A model generated the notes under the pieces. The model made no database searches. It saw only the letters and a program-made list of their open reading frames with translations, and was not told the DNA's origin. Made by a program: the position numbers and the translations under genes. From Elymus sibiricus (Eukaryota > Streptophyta > Magnoliopsida > Poales > Poaceae), in assembly GCA_039707655.1 (NCBI GenBank), contig CM077673.1, forward strand, positions 270,700,288-270,764,287: a stretch of 64,000 nt of DNA, read 5' to 3'. Positions 1 through 11,345 of this stretch are shown one piece after another. Each line of letters starts with the position of its first letter. The first letter of the stretch is position 1.

Positions 1-430
1 AAGCCCTTGGCACCCCTCTCTCTCCCAAGATCGTTTTCTCCTCCGTTCGCGGTTTCGGTAGCGCTAGGCGTAGCCCTGCCGGGATAGCACCACCACCACC
101 GCCACCACGCCGTCGTGTCGCTGGAGAACTCATCTACCTCTACGCTCTCCCTTGATGGATCAAGGAGGCGGCGATCGTCATCGAGCTGTACGTGTGCTGA
201 ACGCGGAGGTGCCGTCCGTTCGGCGCTAGATCGTGATTGGATCGCGGGACGACTTGCGATTTGGATCGCGAAGACGTTCGACTACATCAACCGCGTTTCT
301 TAACGCTTCCCGCTTAGCGATCTACAAGGGTATGTGGATCCGATCTCCCCTCTCGTAGATGCTCATCTCCATGGATAGATCTTGTATGTGCATAGGAATT
401 TTTTTGTTTCCCATGCAACGTTCCCCAACA
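1..430. mobile_element. 3'-most part of an LTR (TGTTGG..CCAACA type), left end outside window
   Basis: The sequence ends at 430 with CCATGCAACGTTCCCCAACA, a terminus of Triticeae LTRs whose ends are extended inverted repeats starting TGTTGGGGAACG (Fatima-like by recall; family uncertain). Directly after it, element A internal sequence resumes: 433 onward matches the reverse complement of 37360-37340. The LTR therefore sits as an insertion just upstream of A's gag. Its TSD would be ACGGT (431-435), but the other copy lies left of the window. The short ORF at 115-303 is not supported as a gene. Orientation cannot be set because the termini are near-symmetrical. Confidence 0.75.
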
Positions 431-635
431 ACGGTCTCTTCTACGTGCCTATCGTAGGCACCGAGGGGACTCCATCATCATCTACTAGGTTCCTAATCAC
501 AAATCTCATCTCCTTGCAATTACATTATTTGCCATTTGCCTCTCGTTTTCCTCTCCCCCACTTCACCAATTTGCCGTTTTATTCGCCCTCTTTTTCGTTT
601 GCCCTTTTTATTATCGGAACTCTTTCTTGTTGCTA

Positions 636-1198
636 TGACTAACGTTACTACTCCCCCTTTGTCACCAGATTTTGAAGCTCTATACTTCAAACAAAAACAA
701 GGAGAAATTTTGAAAGATGCCTGGTATAGGCTAATGGAATTCTATCGTATTTAAAATCTAAAAGGAGACGCAAAAGTTTTGCTTAGAAATTTTTACATTG
801 GATTGGCTTTGCATCATTGAGAACTTTTGGATTTTGCCTCAAAGGGGACTTTTATTGAACTTGATGCAAACGCCGCTTATGAAGTTTTGGAAGGGATTTT
901 GGGGGTTCCTCCACCAAAAAAGGGGCTTGCTTTTTCACAAGAGGGAGTTCAAATTCTTGACAAATTGGGTGACTTACATAAGCACTTAGTCGAGTTACAA
1001 AAACATCGCTAACCCCTCAAACATATTAGTGGGAACCTCAATCGCTTGAATACTTTGATTACCCTTTGCAATAAGTGTTTGGATATTCTGGATCTTAAGA
1101 TGGTTTCTTCTCCTGAAAATTTTGGAAAGCGGAAAGAGCCCCCTGGATTCGAGAAGGCCCTCACAAAAGTGGCCAAAACCAAGGATGACAATACTTGA
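636..1198 (+). pseudogene. Decayed gag-region ORF of element A
   Basis: A start at 636 opens a gag-like frame with the segment FEALYFKQKQGE. It meets a stop at about 752, continues after further stops and shifts with segments such as ELDANAAYEVLEGILGVPPPKK, and closes at 1196-1198. Its C-terminus ends TKDDNT, the same end as the protease-region ORF of element E, which ties the two elements together. The region is much shorter than E's gag plus protease, so A looks like an internally deleted derivative. No protease motif remains. It is not expected to be functional. Confidence 0.6.
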
Positions 1199-3534
1199 AT
1201 CTATGCGTTATGCCTAGCTAGGGGCGTAAAACGATAGCGCTTGTTGGCAGGCAACCCAATGAATAAATAAATTTTTGCTTTTCCCTTTCTGTTTTTGAGT
1301 GTTGACACAATTATGCCTCTGTTATGATTGTGTTTTTATGGGTTATTTAGTGTTTGTGCCAAGTAAAGCCTTTAGGATGATTCATAGGATGAGTAGAAGC
1401 GATGCTGAATCTGAAACAGAAACTTTGCGTCCAGTATATGAATTTTAATTTTTTTCTGGAACGTGATCTTGAGATGAAATTTTAACACAGTGTTTCTATA
1501 CAAATTCCTTACGTTTTACTAAATTTTCAGAATATTTAGAGTTACAGAAATATGGTTAGAGTACAGATTACTACAGACTGTTCTGTTTAAGACAGATTCG
1601 TTGCATTGTGTGCTTGTTTTGATGAATCTATGGGTTATATTGAAGGGTATGAGCAATGGTAAAGTTAAAATACAGTAGGTATAATGCAATAATAAAATAT
1701 GAATGGGTTTGCAACAGTACCTAAAGTAGTGATTTGCTTTATTATACTAACGGATCTCACGAAGATTTTGTTGAGTTTTGTGTGATTGAAGTTTTCAAGT
1801 TTTGGGTGAGATCACGATGGATGAAGGAATAAGGAGTGATAAAAGCCTAAGCTTGGGGATGCTACCGCACCCCCAAGATATATCCAAAGGGAAACAAGCA
1901 ACTAAGCTTGGGGATGCCCCCGAGTGGCATCCCCTCTTTCTTCTAACGACCATCGGTATTTTACTTGGAGCTATATTTTTATTCGTCACATATCATGAGT
2001 TTTGCTTGGAGCATCTTGTATCGTTGCTTGCTTCGTTTGTTAGTTTGTCACTTGTATCCTTGCTGGACACACCTATTTGAGAGAGCCAAAATCATGCTAT
2101 GACTTGTTAGAATTGCTCTAGTGCTTCACTTATATCTTTTTGAGCACGGTGTGCTTGGAATTTTTTGTAGAAATACTCTCATGCTTCACTTAGATTAATT
2201 TGAGATTAGGTAAATTTTGAAGAAATCCTCTCATGCTTCGCTTATACCTTTTTGAGAGATGAAATCTTTATGCTCATGTGCTTCACTTAAATTTATTTGA
2301 GCTTGCCAAAAAGCAATGGCAATATATAAAACTAGTCTTAAAGTGATAGATATCCAAGGAGGATATAATAAAAACTTTCATGAAGATCATTGGACAAATT
2401 AAACTTGATTCCTTGTAATAGTTTTGAAACATGATGATAGTAATATGTGAGTCATGCTAGTGAGTAATTATGCTTAGTAGGAATATTGGTGTTAAGGTTT
2501 GTGATTCCCTATGCATGCACGAAAGTCAATAGTTATGCAATGAAGTTACATCCTACTTATGTTGCGTTATTCAGTGTTAGTTATGCTCAATGCTCGCTTA
2601 TGTGAATTTTCATTTCTTGGTTTGTTTGCTTCCCAATCTATTTGCTAGCCTCCATTTGTACTAAGTAGAAATACTAATTGTGCATCCAAAATCCTTAAAC
2701 CAAGTTTTGCCTTATGAGTCCACTATACCTACCTATATGCGGTATTTCCATGCCGTTCCAAGCAAATTTGTATGTGCCATCTCTAAATTTTCAAAATAAA
2801 TTTTCTCTTTTGTGTGCCCGTACCGCTCATGAAACGGTGGGGAGTGTCCAATATTTTTCCATGCTAGATGTGTTATTCTCGAGATAAGTGTTTATTCACT
2901 TGTCATTGCACGAGAGTGCGGCGGTAATAGGGATGCCCATTCCCGAAATAAAAAATAAAAAAATATATTTACTTTATATTTTCAAATAATAAATTCCTTG
3001 GAAAGTGTTGGTATGGAAGGCAACCGTGGATACGGCCCGCCATGGAAAGTGAAACTTTGGTGGAAAAAGGAATGAACTTTATTTTCTGTTTGGGAACCGC
3101 CTATGATATATCTAGCATGGAAAGTATTGTGAGCTACTTTGTCGTTTTCGTTGACAGGAAAAGCATGCCACTCAAAATATTTTCTCTCTCTCAATTTAAA
3201 CCTTGAGCTCTGGCACCTCAACAAATCCCTACTTCCCTCTGCGAAGGGCCTATCTTTTACTTTATGCAATTTTTATTTTTTACTTTGAGTCTCCATCTTC
3301 TCTTATAAAGCACCAACTAGGGGGCACTATGATCGTACTTGAGCATTGGGCATAGTTAATATTTGAGTGTGTTTCATGAATGGATCAATGATTGAGCATG
3401 ATGGGCTAGGGATAACTTTCTTTAGTGTTGATATTTTGAAAGACATGGTTGCTTGTTGACATGCTTGAGTATTGAAGTCATTATGTTAAAACTAGACTAT
3501 TGCTTTGAATCATTTACAAGTCCAAATGTCCATG
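1199..3534 (+). other. Non-coding 3' internal region of element A
   Basis: There is no credible ORF. It begins with the family's conserved block around GCGCTTGTTGGCAGGCAACCC (1230-1251) and contains two copies of AAGCTTGGGGATGC (about 1850 and 1905). The second forms a perfect short stem, GGGGATGCC..GGCATCCCC at 1910-1934. The stretch is collinear with 32600-35040 on the minus strand (element E). It ends at ..GTCCATG (3534), where element B is inserted. Confidence 0.7.
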
Positions 3535-5171
3535 TGATACGTCTCCAATGTATGTATAATTTATCAAGTATTCATGCCATTTTTTCAATAATCTTATATG
3601 ATTTTGGTATGATTTTATTAGAACTAACCCGGACTGACGCTGTTTTCAGCAGAACTACCATGGTGTCGTTTTTTGTGCAGAAATAAAAGTTCTCGGAATG
3701 GGCTGAAAATTTATGGTGATTTTTTATGGACCAAAAGAGACCCCCGAAGCACCGGAGCTGGGCCAGGAAGTGACCGAGGAGGCCACAAGCTGGGAGGGCG
3801 CGCCCTACCCCCCGGGGAGGGCGCTCCTAGCTTGTGGACTCCTCGGGAACCCCCTTGACGTGAGACCGACGCCAAAAATTCCTATAAATACCAAAACCCC
3901 CAGAAAGAAACCTAGATCGGGAGTTCTGCCGCCGCAAGCCTCCAGAGCCACGAAAACCAATCGGGAGCCCGTTCCGGCACCCTGCCGGAGGGGGAAACCA
4001 TCACCGGAGGCCATCTTCATCATCCCGGCGGTCTCCTTGACAAGGAGGGAGTAGTTCACCCTCGGGGCTGAGGGTATGTACCAGTAGCTATGTGTTTGAT
4101 CTCTCTCTCTCGTTTTCTTGAGATGACACGATCTTGATGTACCGCGAGCTTTATTAATATAGATGAATCATATGGAGTTTTCCCATCTCTATCTTCTTGT
4201 GATGAATTGAGTTTTCCCTTTGACATTTTCTTATCGGATTGAGTCTTTAAGGATTTGAGAACACTTGATGTATGTCTTGTGATGGGATATCCGTGGTGAC
4301 AATGGGATGTTCTATTGATCCACTTGATGTATGTTTTGGTGATCAACTTGCGGGTTCCGTGACCTTGGGAATCTATGCATAGGGGTTGGCACACGTTTTC
4401 GTCTTGACTCTCCGGTAGAAACTTTGGGGCACTTTTTCAAGTTCTTTGTGTTGGATTGAACATGATGAATCTGAAATTGTGTGATGCATATCGTATAATC
4501 AAGCCCATGGGTACTCGTGGTGACATTGGAGTATCTAGGTGACATTAGGGTTTTGGTTGATGTGTATCTTAAGGTGTTATTTTAGTACGAACTCTAGGGC
4601 TGTTCGTGACACTTATAGGGATAGCTCATAAGATTGATCAGAAAAGATACTTTGAGGTGGTTTCATACCCTACAATAATTTCTTCGTTTGTTCTCCGCTA
4701 TTTGTGACTTTGGAGTGAACTCTTTGTCGCACATGAGGGATTTACATATGATTCAACTATGTTAGTATTGTTGAGAGAACTTGCACTAGTGAAAGTATGA
4801 ACCCTAGGCCTTGTTTCTAAGCATTTCAATACCGTTTGTGCTCACTTTTATCATTAGTTACCTTGTTGTTTTTATATTTTCAGATTACAAAAATCTATAT
4901 CTACCATCCATATTACACTTGTATCACCATCTCTTCGTCGAACTAGTGCACCTATACAATTTACCATTGTATTGGGTGTGTTGGGGACACAAGAGACTCT
5001 TTGTTCTTTGGTTGCAGGGTTATTTGAGAGAGACCATCTTCATCCTACGCCTCCCATGGATTGATAAACCTTAGGTCATCCACTTGAGGGAAATTTGCTA
5101 CTGTCCTACAAAACTCTGCGCTTGGAGGCCCAACATGAGTCTACAAGAAGAAGGTTGCGTAGTAGACATCA
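3535..5171 (+). repeat. 5' LTR of element B
   Basis: It spans TGATACG..CATCA, 1,637 bp. It matches 9013-10141 joined to 11858-12367 with scattered substitutions. A TATA-like CCTATAAATACC occurs at about 3880-3891, followed by a GC-rich leader. Confidence 0.85.
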
Positions 5172-5200
5172 AGCTCTTTTGTGGCGCCGTTGCCGGGGAG
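5172..5200 (+). promoter_or_regulatory. Primer-binding region of element B
   Basis: Immediately after the 5' LTR lies TGGCGCCGTTGCCGGGGAG (5182-5200). The same motif occurs in reverse next to element E's 5' LTR (37371-37385), so it is the conserved priming region of this superfamily. The tRNA was not identified. Confidence 0.7.
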
Positions 5201-5414
5201 GTGAGTGCTTGAAGGTATATCTTTAGATCTTGCAATTGAATCTTTTAGTTTCTTGTTTTATCACTAGTTTAGTCTATAAAAGAAAACTACAAAAAAATTA
5301 TGGAATTGAGGTTGCCTCATATGCTTCATCTTTTTAATGTCTTTCGTGAAAATGATGGAAAGGAACTTGAGCTCAAGTGTTAGAAGAAGTTATTAAAAGT
5401 TTGGCACTAAATCT

Positions 5415-6080
5415 TTGAATGATGAGCATGATAGAAATATTGTTAGTATGAATTCTCTGAATATTCATGATGCTAATGATATGCAAAGCTACAAGCTTGG
5501 GGATGCTATGTTTGATGGAGATGATATGTTTAGTCCCCCAAGTTTTGATGAGCAAATTTGTTATGACGATGGCATGCCTCCTGTCTATGATGATTATGAT
5601 GATGACATGTATGCTATAAAGAGTGATAGTAACCATGAAACTTGTCATCATGATTTTAATATTGAATATGGATATGTCAATCAAGTATCTCATGATAGTT
5701 ATTTTGTCGAGTTTACTCCCACTATTAGTCATGAGAAGAAATTTTCTTGTGTGGAGAGTAGTAAAATTTCTATGCTTGTAGATCATGAAAAGAATGCTTT
5801 ATGTGATAGTTATATTTTTGAATTCATTCATGATGCTACTGAAAATTATTATGAGGGAGGAACATATGCTTGTAGGAATTGCAATAATATCAAGTTTCCT
5901 CTCTATGTGTTCAAAGTTTTGAAGTTATGCTTGTTTTGCCTCCCTATGCTAGTTGATTCTTGCTCCCATAAATTGTTTGCTCACAAAATCCCTATGCATA
6001 GGAAGTGGGTTAGACTTAAATATGCTTGTCGTGAGATTCATGATGCTCTCTTACATGTTTCAAATACTATTCCTATGTGA
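5415..6080 (+). CDS. Uncharacterised 221-aa ORF of element B
   Basis: An intact frame of 221 residues is the only long ORF in B. The N-terminal half is acidic, with Asp- and Tyr-rich runs (PPVYDDYDDDMYA). The C-terminal third is Cys-rich and basic, with CRNCNNIKFPLYVFKVLKLC followed by HKLFAHKIPMHRKW. CxxC plus the later Cys and His pairs could bind metal, but no known domain is recognised. I recall similar ORFs in many wheat elements of this type; none has a function known to me. A flanking start is plausible, because coding-like sequence continues upstream to about 5370. It is followed by the family's conserved non-coding block (GCGCTTGTTGGGAGACAACCC). Confidence 0.55.
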   Translation: MNDEHDRNIVSMNSLNIHDANDMQSYKLGDAMFDGDDMFSPPSFDEQICYDDGMPPVYDDYDDDMYAIKSDSNHETCHHDFNIEYGYVNQVSHDSYFVEFTPTISHEKKFSCVESSKISMLVDHEKNALCDSYIFEFIHDATENYYEGGTYACRNCNNIKFPLYVFKVLKLCLFCLPMLVDSCSHKLFAHKIPMHRKWVRLKYACREIHDALLHVSNTIPM

Positions 6081-9012
6081 GCATCATTGAAATCATCATG
6101 CCTAGCTAAAAGGCTTCAAAGAAAAGCGCTTGTTGGGAGACAACCCAACACTTTTCCTTTCTGTTTTTGAGTGTTCACATGATTAAGCTACTGTATAATC
6201 ATGTTTTATAGCTTTTGTTTCAATAAAGTGCCAAGTAAAGCCTTTGGGATAGTGCGGATGATAGTTGACTTGATTCTGTGCAAAAACAGAAACTTTTGCT
6301 CTCAGTCCAGGAATTTTGTAAATTCACTGGAACGTGCTTTTGATCTGAATGTTTTACACATGATTGATATACAAATTTCCTAGATTGTCCTAATTTTTCA
6401 GAATTTTTAGAGACATGGAAGTATGGTTACAGTACAGATCTTCACAGACTGTTCTGTTTTTGACAGATTCTGTTTTGCATGCATAGTTTGCTTGTTTTAG
6501 TGTTTCCATAGCTTATATTTAGTGGTATAAATTATGGGAATGGTATAATACAGTAGATATAATGTGGGAACAATTATGAATCTTGTCTTGACAGTACCTA
6601 AGTGAATTATCTTTATTTATTATACTAACCCATCTCACGAAGTTCCGTTAAGTTTTGTGTGATTGAAGTTTTCAAGTTTTGGGTGAGACACTGATATGAG
6701 GAGAATAAGGAGTGGCAAGAACCTAAGCTTGGGGATGCCAAAGTCACCCCCAAGGTAATATCCAAGGAATACTCAAGCGCCTAAGCTTGGGGATGCCCCA
6801 GAAGGCATCCCCTCTTTCGTCTTCAACACTATCGGTATATCTTACTTGGAGCTATATTTTTATTCGTCACATAATATGAGTTTTTCTTGGAGCGTCATTT
6901 TATTTTATTTTTTTCTGTTAGGTGTTATTTATAATCTTGCTTTCAATAAAAAGTTCCAAGAATTGCCTTTAGGATGCTTGCATTGCATGTTTTGATGAGT
7001 GCTGTGTAAAAACAGAAACTTTGGCTGTAGTGTTTGAATTTTCATATTTTACTGGAACGTGGAAAGTTTCTGAAATTTTTACACAGTGATGTCATATAAA
7101 TTTTATAGCATTTCCTAAATTTTCATAATTGTTTGAGTTACAGAAGTACACTGTTTTCATAAATTGCTACAGACTGTTCTGTTTAGACAGATTGCTGTCA
7201 TAGTTTTGCTATCTACTTATCCTATAGTTTCCATAGCCTATATTGGTTGATATAAATTGTGGAAATGATAGCATACAGTACCTAATGTTTGAAAATTATT
7301 ATGAAACCTGTCTTGGCAGTACATGAAGTGTTGATTTATTCTTATGTGTACTAACCTATCTCACGAGTTCTTTTCGAGTTTTGGGTGGATGAAGTTTTTG
7401 AGAATAGGTGAAACCATGATATGAGAGGATTGAACGAGATACAAAAGCTCAAGCTTGGGGATGCCCAAGGCACCCCAAGTAAATATTCCAAGAAGTCTCA
7501 AGCATCTAAGCTTGGGGATGCTACGCATCCAACCTCTCTTCATCAACAATTATCGGTTAGCCTATGTTGAGCCCAAATTTTTATTCGTTCACATGATGCA
7601 TGATATTCTTGGAGTACTATTTTTCTTTTGCTTGATGTTTAATAAAATACTCAGATCTGAAAATATTTATTGAGAGAGAGAGAGAGAGTCCTCACATAGT
7701 TATTTAATTGTTGGCTACTCATTGATCTTCACTTATATCTTTTGAGAGTGGCTTGTCATTTGCTCATGTGCTTCACTTAAATTTGTTTGAGCTTGCCAAA
7801 AAGCAATAGCAACATATGAAACTAGTCCCAAAGTGATAGATATCCAAGGAGGATACAATAAAAACTTTCATGATGATCATGGGACAAATTAAACTTGATT
7901 CTTTGTAATAGTTTTGAAACATGATGATAGTAATATGTGAGTCATGTTAGTGAGTAATTATGCTTAGTAGGAATATTGGTGTTAAGGTTTGTGATTCCCT
8001 ATGCATGCACGAAAGTCAATAGTTATGCAATGAAGTTACATCCTACTTGTGGTGCATTATTCGGTGTTAGTTATGACTCAATGCTCACTTATGTGATTTT
8101 TCGTTCCTTGGTTTGGTTGCTTCCCAATCTATTTGCTAGCCTTCATTTGTACTAAGTAGAAATACTACTTGTGCATCCAAAATCCTTAAACCAAGTTTTG
8201 CCTTATGAGTCCACCATACCTACCTATATGCGGTATTTCCATGCCGTTCCAAGCAAATTTGTATGTGCCATCTCTAAATTTTCAAAATAATTTTTCTCTT
8301 TAGTGTGCCCGTACCGCTCATGAAACGGTGGGGAGTATCCAATATTTTTCCATGCTAGGTGGGTTATTCTCACGATATGTTGATTCACTATCGTTCACGA
8401 GAAAGTGGCTGGTATTCGGGATGCCCAGTCCCATGCTCAAAAGTCAAATCAAAATATAATGAAACAAAACTCCCCCAGGATTGTTGTTTGTATGGACGGT
8501 ACCCGTGGATTCGGATCGCCGTGGAGTGTGATTGATTGGTGGAGGGGGAGTAAAAACTTTACCATTCTGTTTGGGAACTGCCTATAATGTATCTAGCATG
8601 GAAAGTATTGTGAGCTACTTTGTCGTTTTCGTTGACAGGAAAAGCATGCCACTCAAAATATTTTTCTCTCTCAACTTAAACCTTGAGCTCTGGCACCTCT
8701 ACAAATCCCTACTTCCCTCTGCGAAGGGCCTATCTATTTACTTTATGCAATTTTTATTTTTGCTTTGAGTCTCCATCTTCTCTTATAAGCACCAACTAGG
8801 GGCACTATGATCGTACTTGAGCATTGGGCATAACTAATATTTGAGTGTGTTTCATGAATGGATCAATGATTGAGCATGATGGGCTAGGGATAACTTTCTT
8901 TAGTGTTGATATTTTTAAAGACATGGTTGCTTGTTGACATGCTTGAGTATTGAAGTCATTATGTTAAAACTAGACTATTGCTTTGAATCATTTACAAGTC
9001 CAAATGTCCATG
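6081..9012 (+). other. Non-coding internal region of element B with a duplicated module
   Basis: Two diverged copies of a ~700-bp module lie head to tail: about 6180-6850 and 6860-7560. Each carries the phrase GACTGTTCTGTTT and ends with paired AAGCTTGGGGATGC motifs (6724, 6783, 7449, 7509). Element A has only one such module (1320-1980). From 7680 to 9012 the sequence parallels A's 2250-3534, diverged until about 8590 and then almost identical up to the LTR. Confidence 0.7.
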
Positions 9013-10401
9013 TGATACGTCTCCAACGTCTGTATAATTTATGAAGTATTCATGCCATTTTTGCAATAATCTTATATGATTTTGGTATGATTTTATTAGA
9101 ACTAACCCGTACTGACGTTGTTTTCAGCGGAACTACCATGGTGTCGTTTTTTGTGCAGAAATAAAAGTTCTCGGAATGGGCTGAAAATTTACAGTGATTT
9201 TTTATGGACCAAAAGATACCCCAAAGCACCGGAGCTGGGCCAGGAAGTGACCGAGGAGGCCACAAGCTAGGAGGGCGCGCCCTACCCCCCGGGGAGGGCG
9301 CTCCTAGCTTGTGGACTCCTCGGGAACCCCCTTGACGTGAGACCGACGCCAAAAATTCCTATAAATACCAAAACCCCCAGAAAGAAACCTAGATCGGGAG
9401 TTCCGTCGCCGCAAGCCTCCAGAGCCACGAAAAACCAATCGGGAGCCCGTTCCGGCACCCTGCCGGAGGGGGAAACCATCACCGGAGGCCATCTTCATCA
9501 TCCCGGTGGTCTCCATGACGAGGAGGGAGTAGTTCACCCTCGGGGCTGAGGGTATGTAGCAGTAGCTATGTGTTTGATCTCTCTCTCTCTCGTGTTCTCG
9601 AGATGACACGATCTTGATGTACCGCGAGCTTTATTAATATAGATGAATCATATGGAGTTTTCCCCTCTCTATCTTCTTGTGATGAATTGAGTTTTCTCTT
9701 TGAAATTTTCTTATCGGATTGAGTCTTTAAGGATTTGAGAACACTTGATGTATGTCTTGCGATGGGATATCGGTGGTGACAATGGGATGTTCTATTGATC
9801 CACTTGATGTATGTTTTGGTGATCAACTTGCGGGTTCCGTGACCTTGGGAATCTATGCATAGGGGTTGGCACACGTTTTCGTCTTGACTCTCCGGTAGAA
9901 ACTTTGGGGCACTTTTTGAAGTTCTTTGTGTTGGATTGAACATGATGAATCTGAAATTGTGTGATGCATATCGTATAATCAAGCCCATGGGTACTCGTGG
10001 TGACATTGGAGTATCTAGGTGACATTAGGGTTTTGGTTGATGTGTATCTTAAGGTGTTATTTTAGTACGAACTCTAGGGCTGTTCATGACACTTATTGGG
10101 ATAGCTCATAAGATTGATCGGAAAAGATGCTTTGAGGTGGTTGTTGGAGCTATAATTTGGCTGATGGGTATTTTAATAGGCCAAATTAATTAATTTATTG
10201 ATTAAGCTGATCAGCCGATATATTGCTCAAGTGTTACAACAGGTATTTTGCATGGATTGGCAGTTACATGGGATAAGTTCTGCCCAGATCCTGGTTTACG
10301 TCGAGCTAGTACGCTGCCAAGGACAAATCCTAGCCGGACGCCAAGCTAAAGTTTCAGGTAATCCTGTGTTGACACCAGATTTTGGCATGGTCAAGAACGT
10401 A

Positions 10402-11345
10402 ATTAAGAAGGCCTCAAATGGAAAAGTGCTCAAAGTGAGAAAGTTCTGTATCGTCAAAAGGAGAAACTTTGATATTTGGGTCATAGCCATCCGATCTCAT
10501 CTCTAAGGCCGAAGTTGTGTTCGAAGTACTGGGATTTTGTATCCAGAACACTATTCGGCTGATTACGCCCTCAAGATGATCTCATATGAGAAAACTTTCT
10601 ACATGAATTGTCTTCGTCTCATCGAATCGGTTGATTTTCATATAAAAATCGTCTCAATCCGAGTTCGTATGCAAAAGTTAGAGCTATCTGAATGCAGCCA
10701 TGTCAAGAGGCGAAATAAGACGCGGGAGACCAGACACGTCTTGGCGAGTGTCTGATGCAATGCGTGAGCAATTAGCTATTCAATATGGCCTCAAATCGAA
10801 AAACGTTCAACATGAAAGTTGTTCGTAACGTCGAAACGGTCAACTTTGCTTTTGGGCACATTTTCATCCAAGGTCGTTTACTGCCACAAAAAAGACCCGC
10901 AAGGTACAGCCAGAAAGCTTGCCGGGATGGAAACCTTGCCGGGGAAACCTTGCCGGGATGGAAACCTTGCCGGGGAAACCTTGCCGGGGTGTGAAAGCTT
11001 GCTGGGATGGAAACCTTGACGGGGTGAAGCTTGCCGGGGTGGAAAGCTTGCCGGGAAAGCTTGCCGGGGTGGAAACTGTCAAATCCGACCAGAAGCTGAA
11101 GATGGGCTCAAATAATTATCTAGATGGCCTCGGATAAAAAAGTGTTCAACATGAAAGTTGTTCGTAACGTCGAAACGGTCAACTTTGCTTTTGGAGTCAT
11201 CATCATCCGACATAGTATACGACCTGCAGAGACGCTACAAGAGTCGGACGGTCCAGTCAGCTACATAACCGAGTCCGACTCGAAGTTAAAGATGACCCCG
11301 TGGAGTATTCAAGATGGCCTTATTTGGAAAAGTGATCAACATACG
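10402..11345 (+). repeat. Dispersed ~80-bp modules inside LTR C
   Basis: Copies at 10784-10870 and 11125-11210 share a long near-identical core (GTTCAACATGAAAGTTGTTC followed by a GTAACGTCGAAACGG segment). More diverged copies start near 10402 and 10576, and a partial one near 11312. The common opening is GATGGCCTCAAAT or a variant. This is an internal amplification within one LTR. Confidence 0.6.
10915..11080 (+). repeat. GCCGGG-rich minisatellite in LTR C
   Basis: CTTGCCGGGATGGAAAC and CTTGCCGGGGAAAC alternate in tandem about ten times with small variants. Both strands are open in several frames only because of the repeat. Confidence 0.8.

Noticed and set aside
115..303. Short ORF in the first LTR
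   Set aside because: It falls in LTR sequence and has no protein similarity that I recognise; typical chance frame.
3673..4059. Several overlapping ORFs in LTRs of B (and 9050-9609)
   Set aside because: GC-rich LTR leader; frames present on both strands, none conserved as protein.
5373..5786. Minus-strand ORF over element B's ORF
   Set aside because: It is the antisense shadow of the biased codons of 5415-6080.
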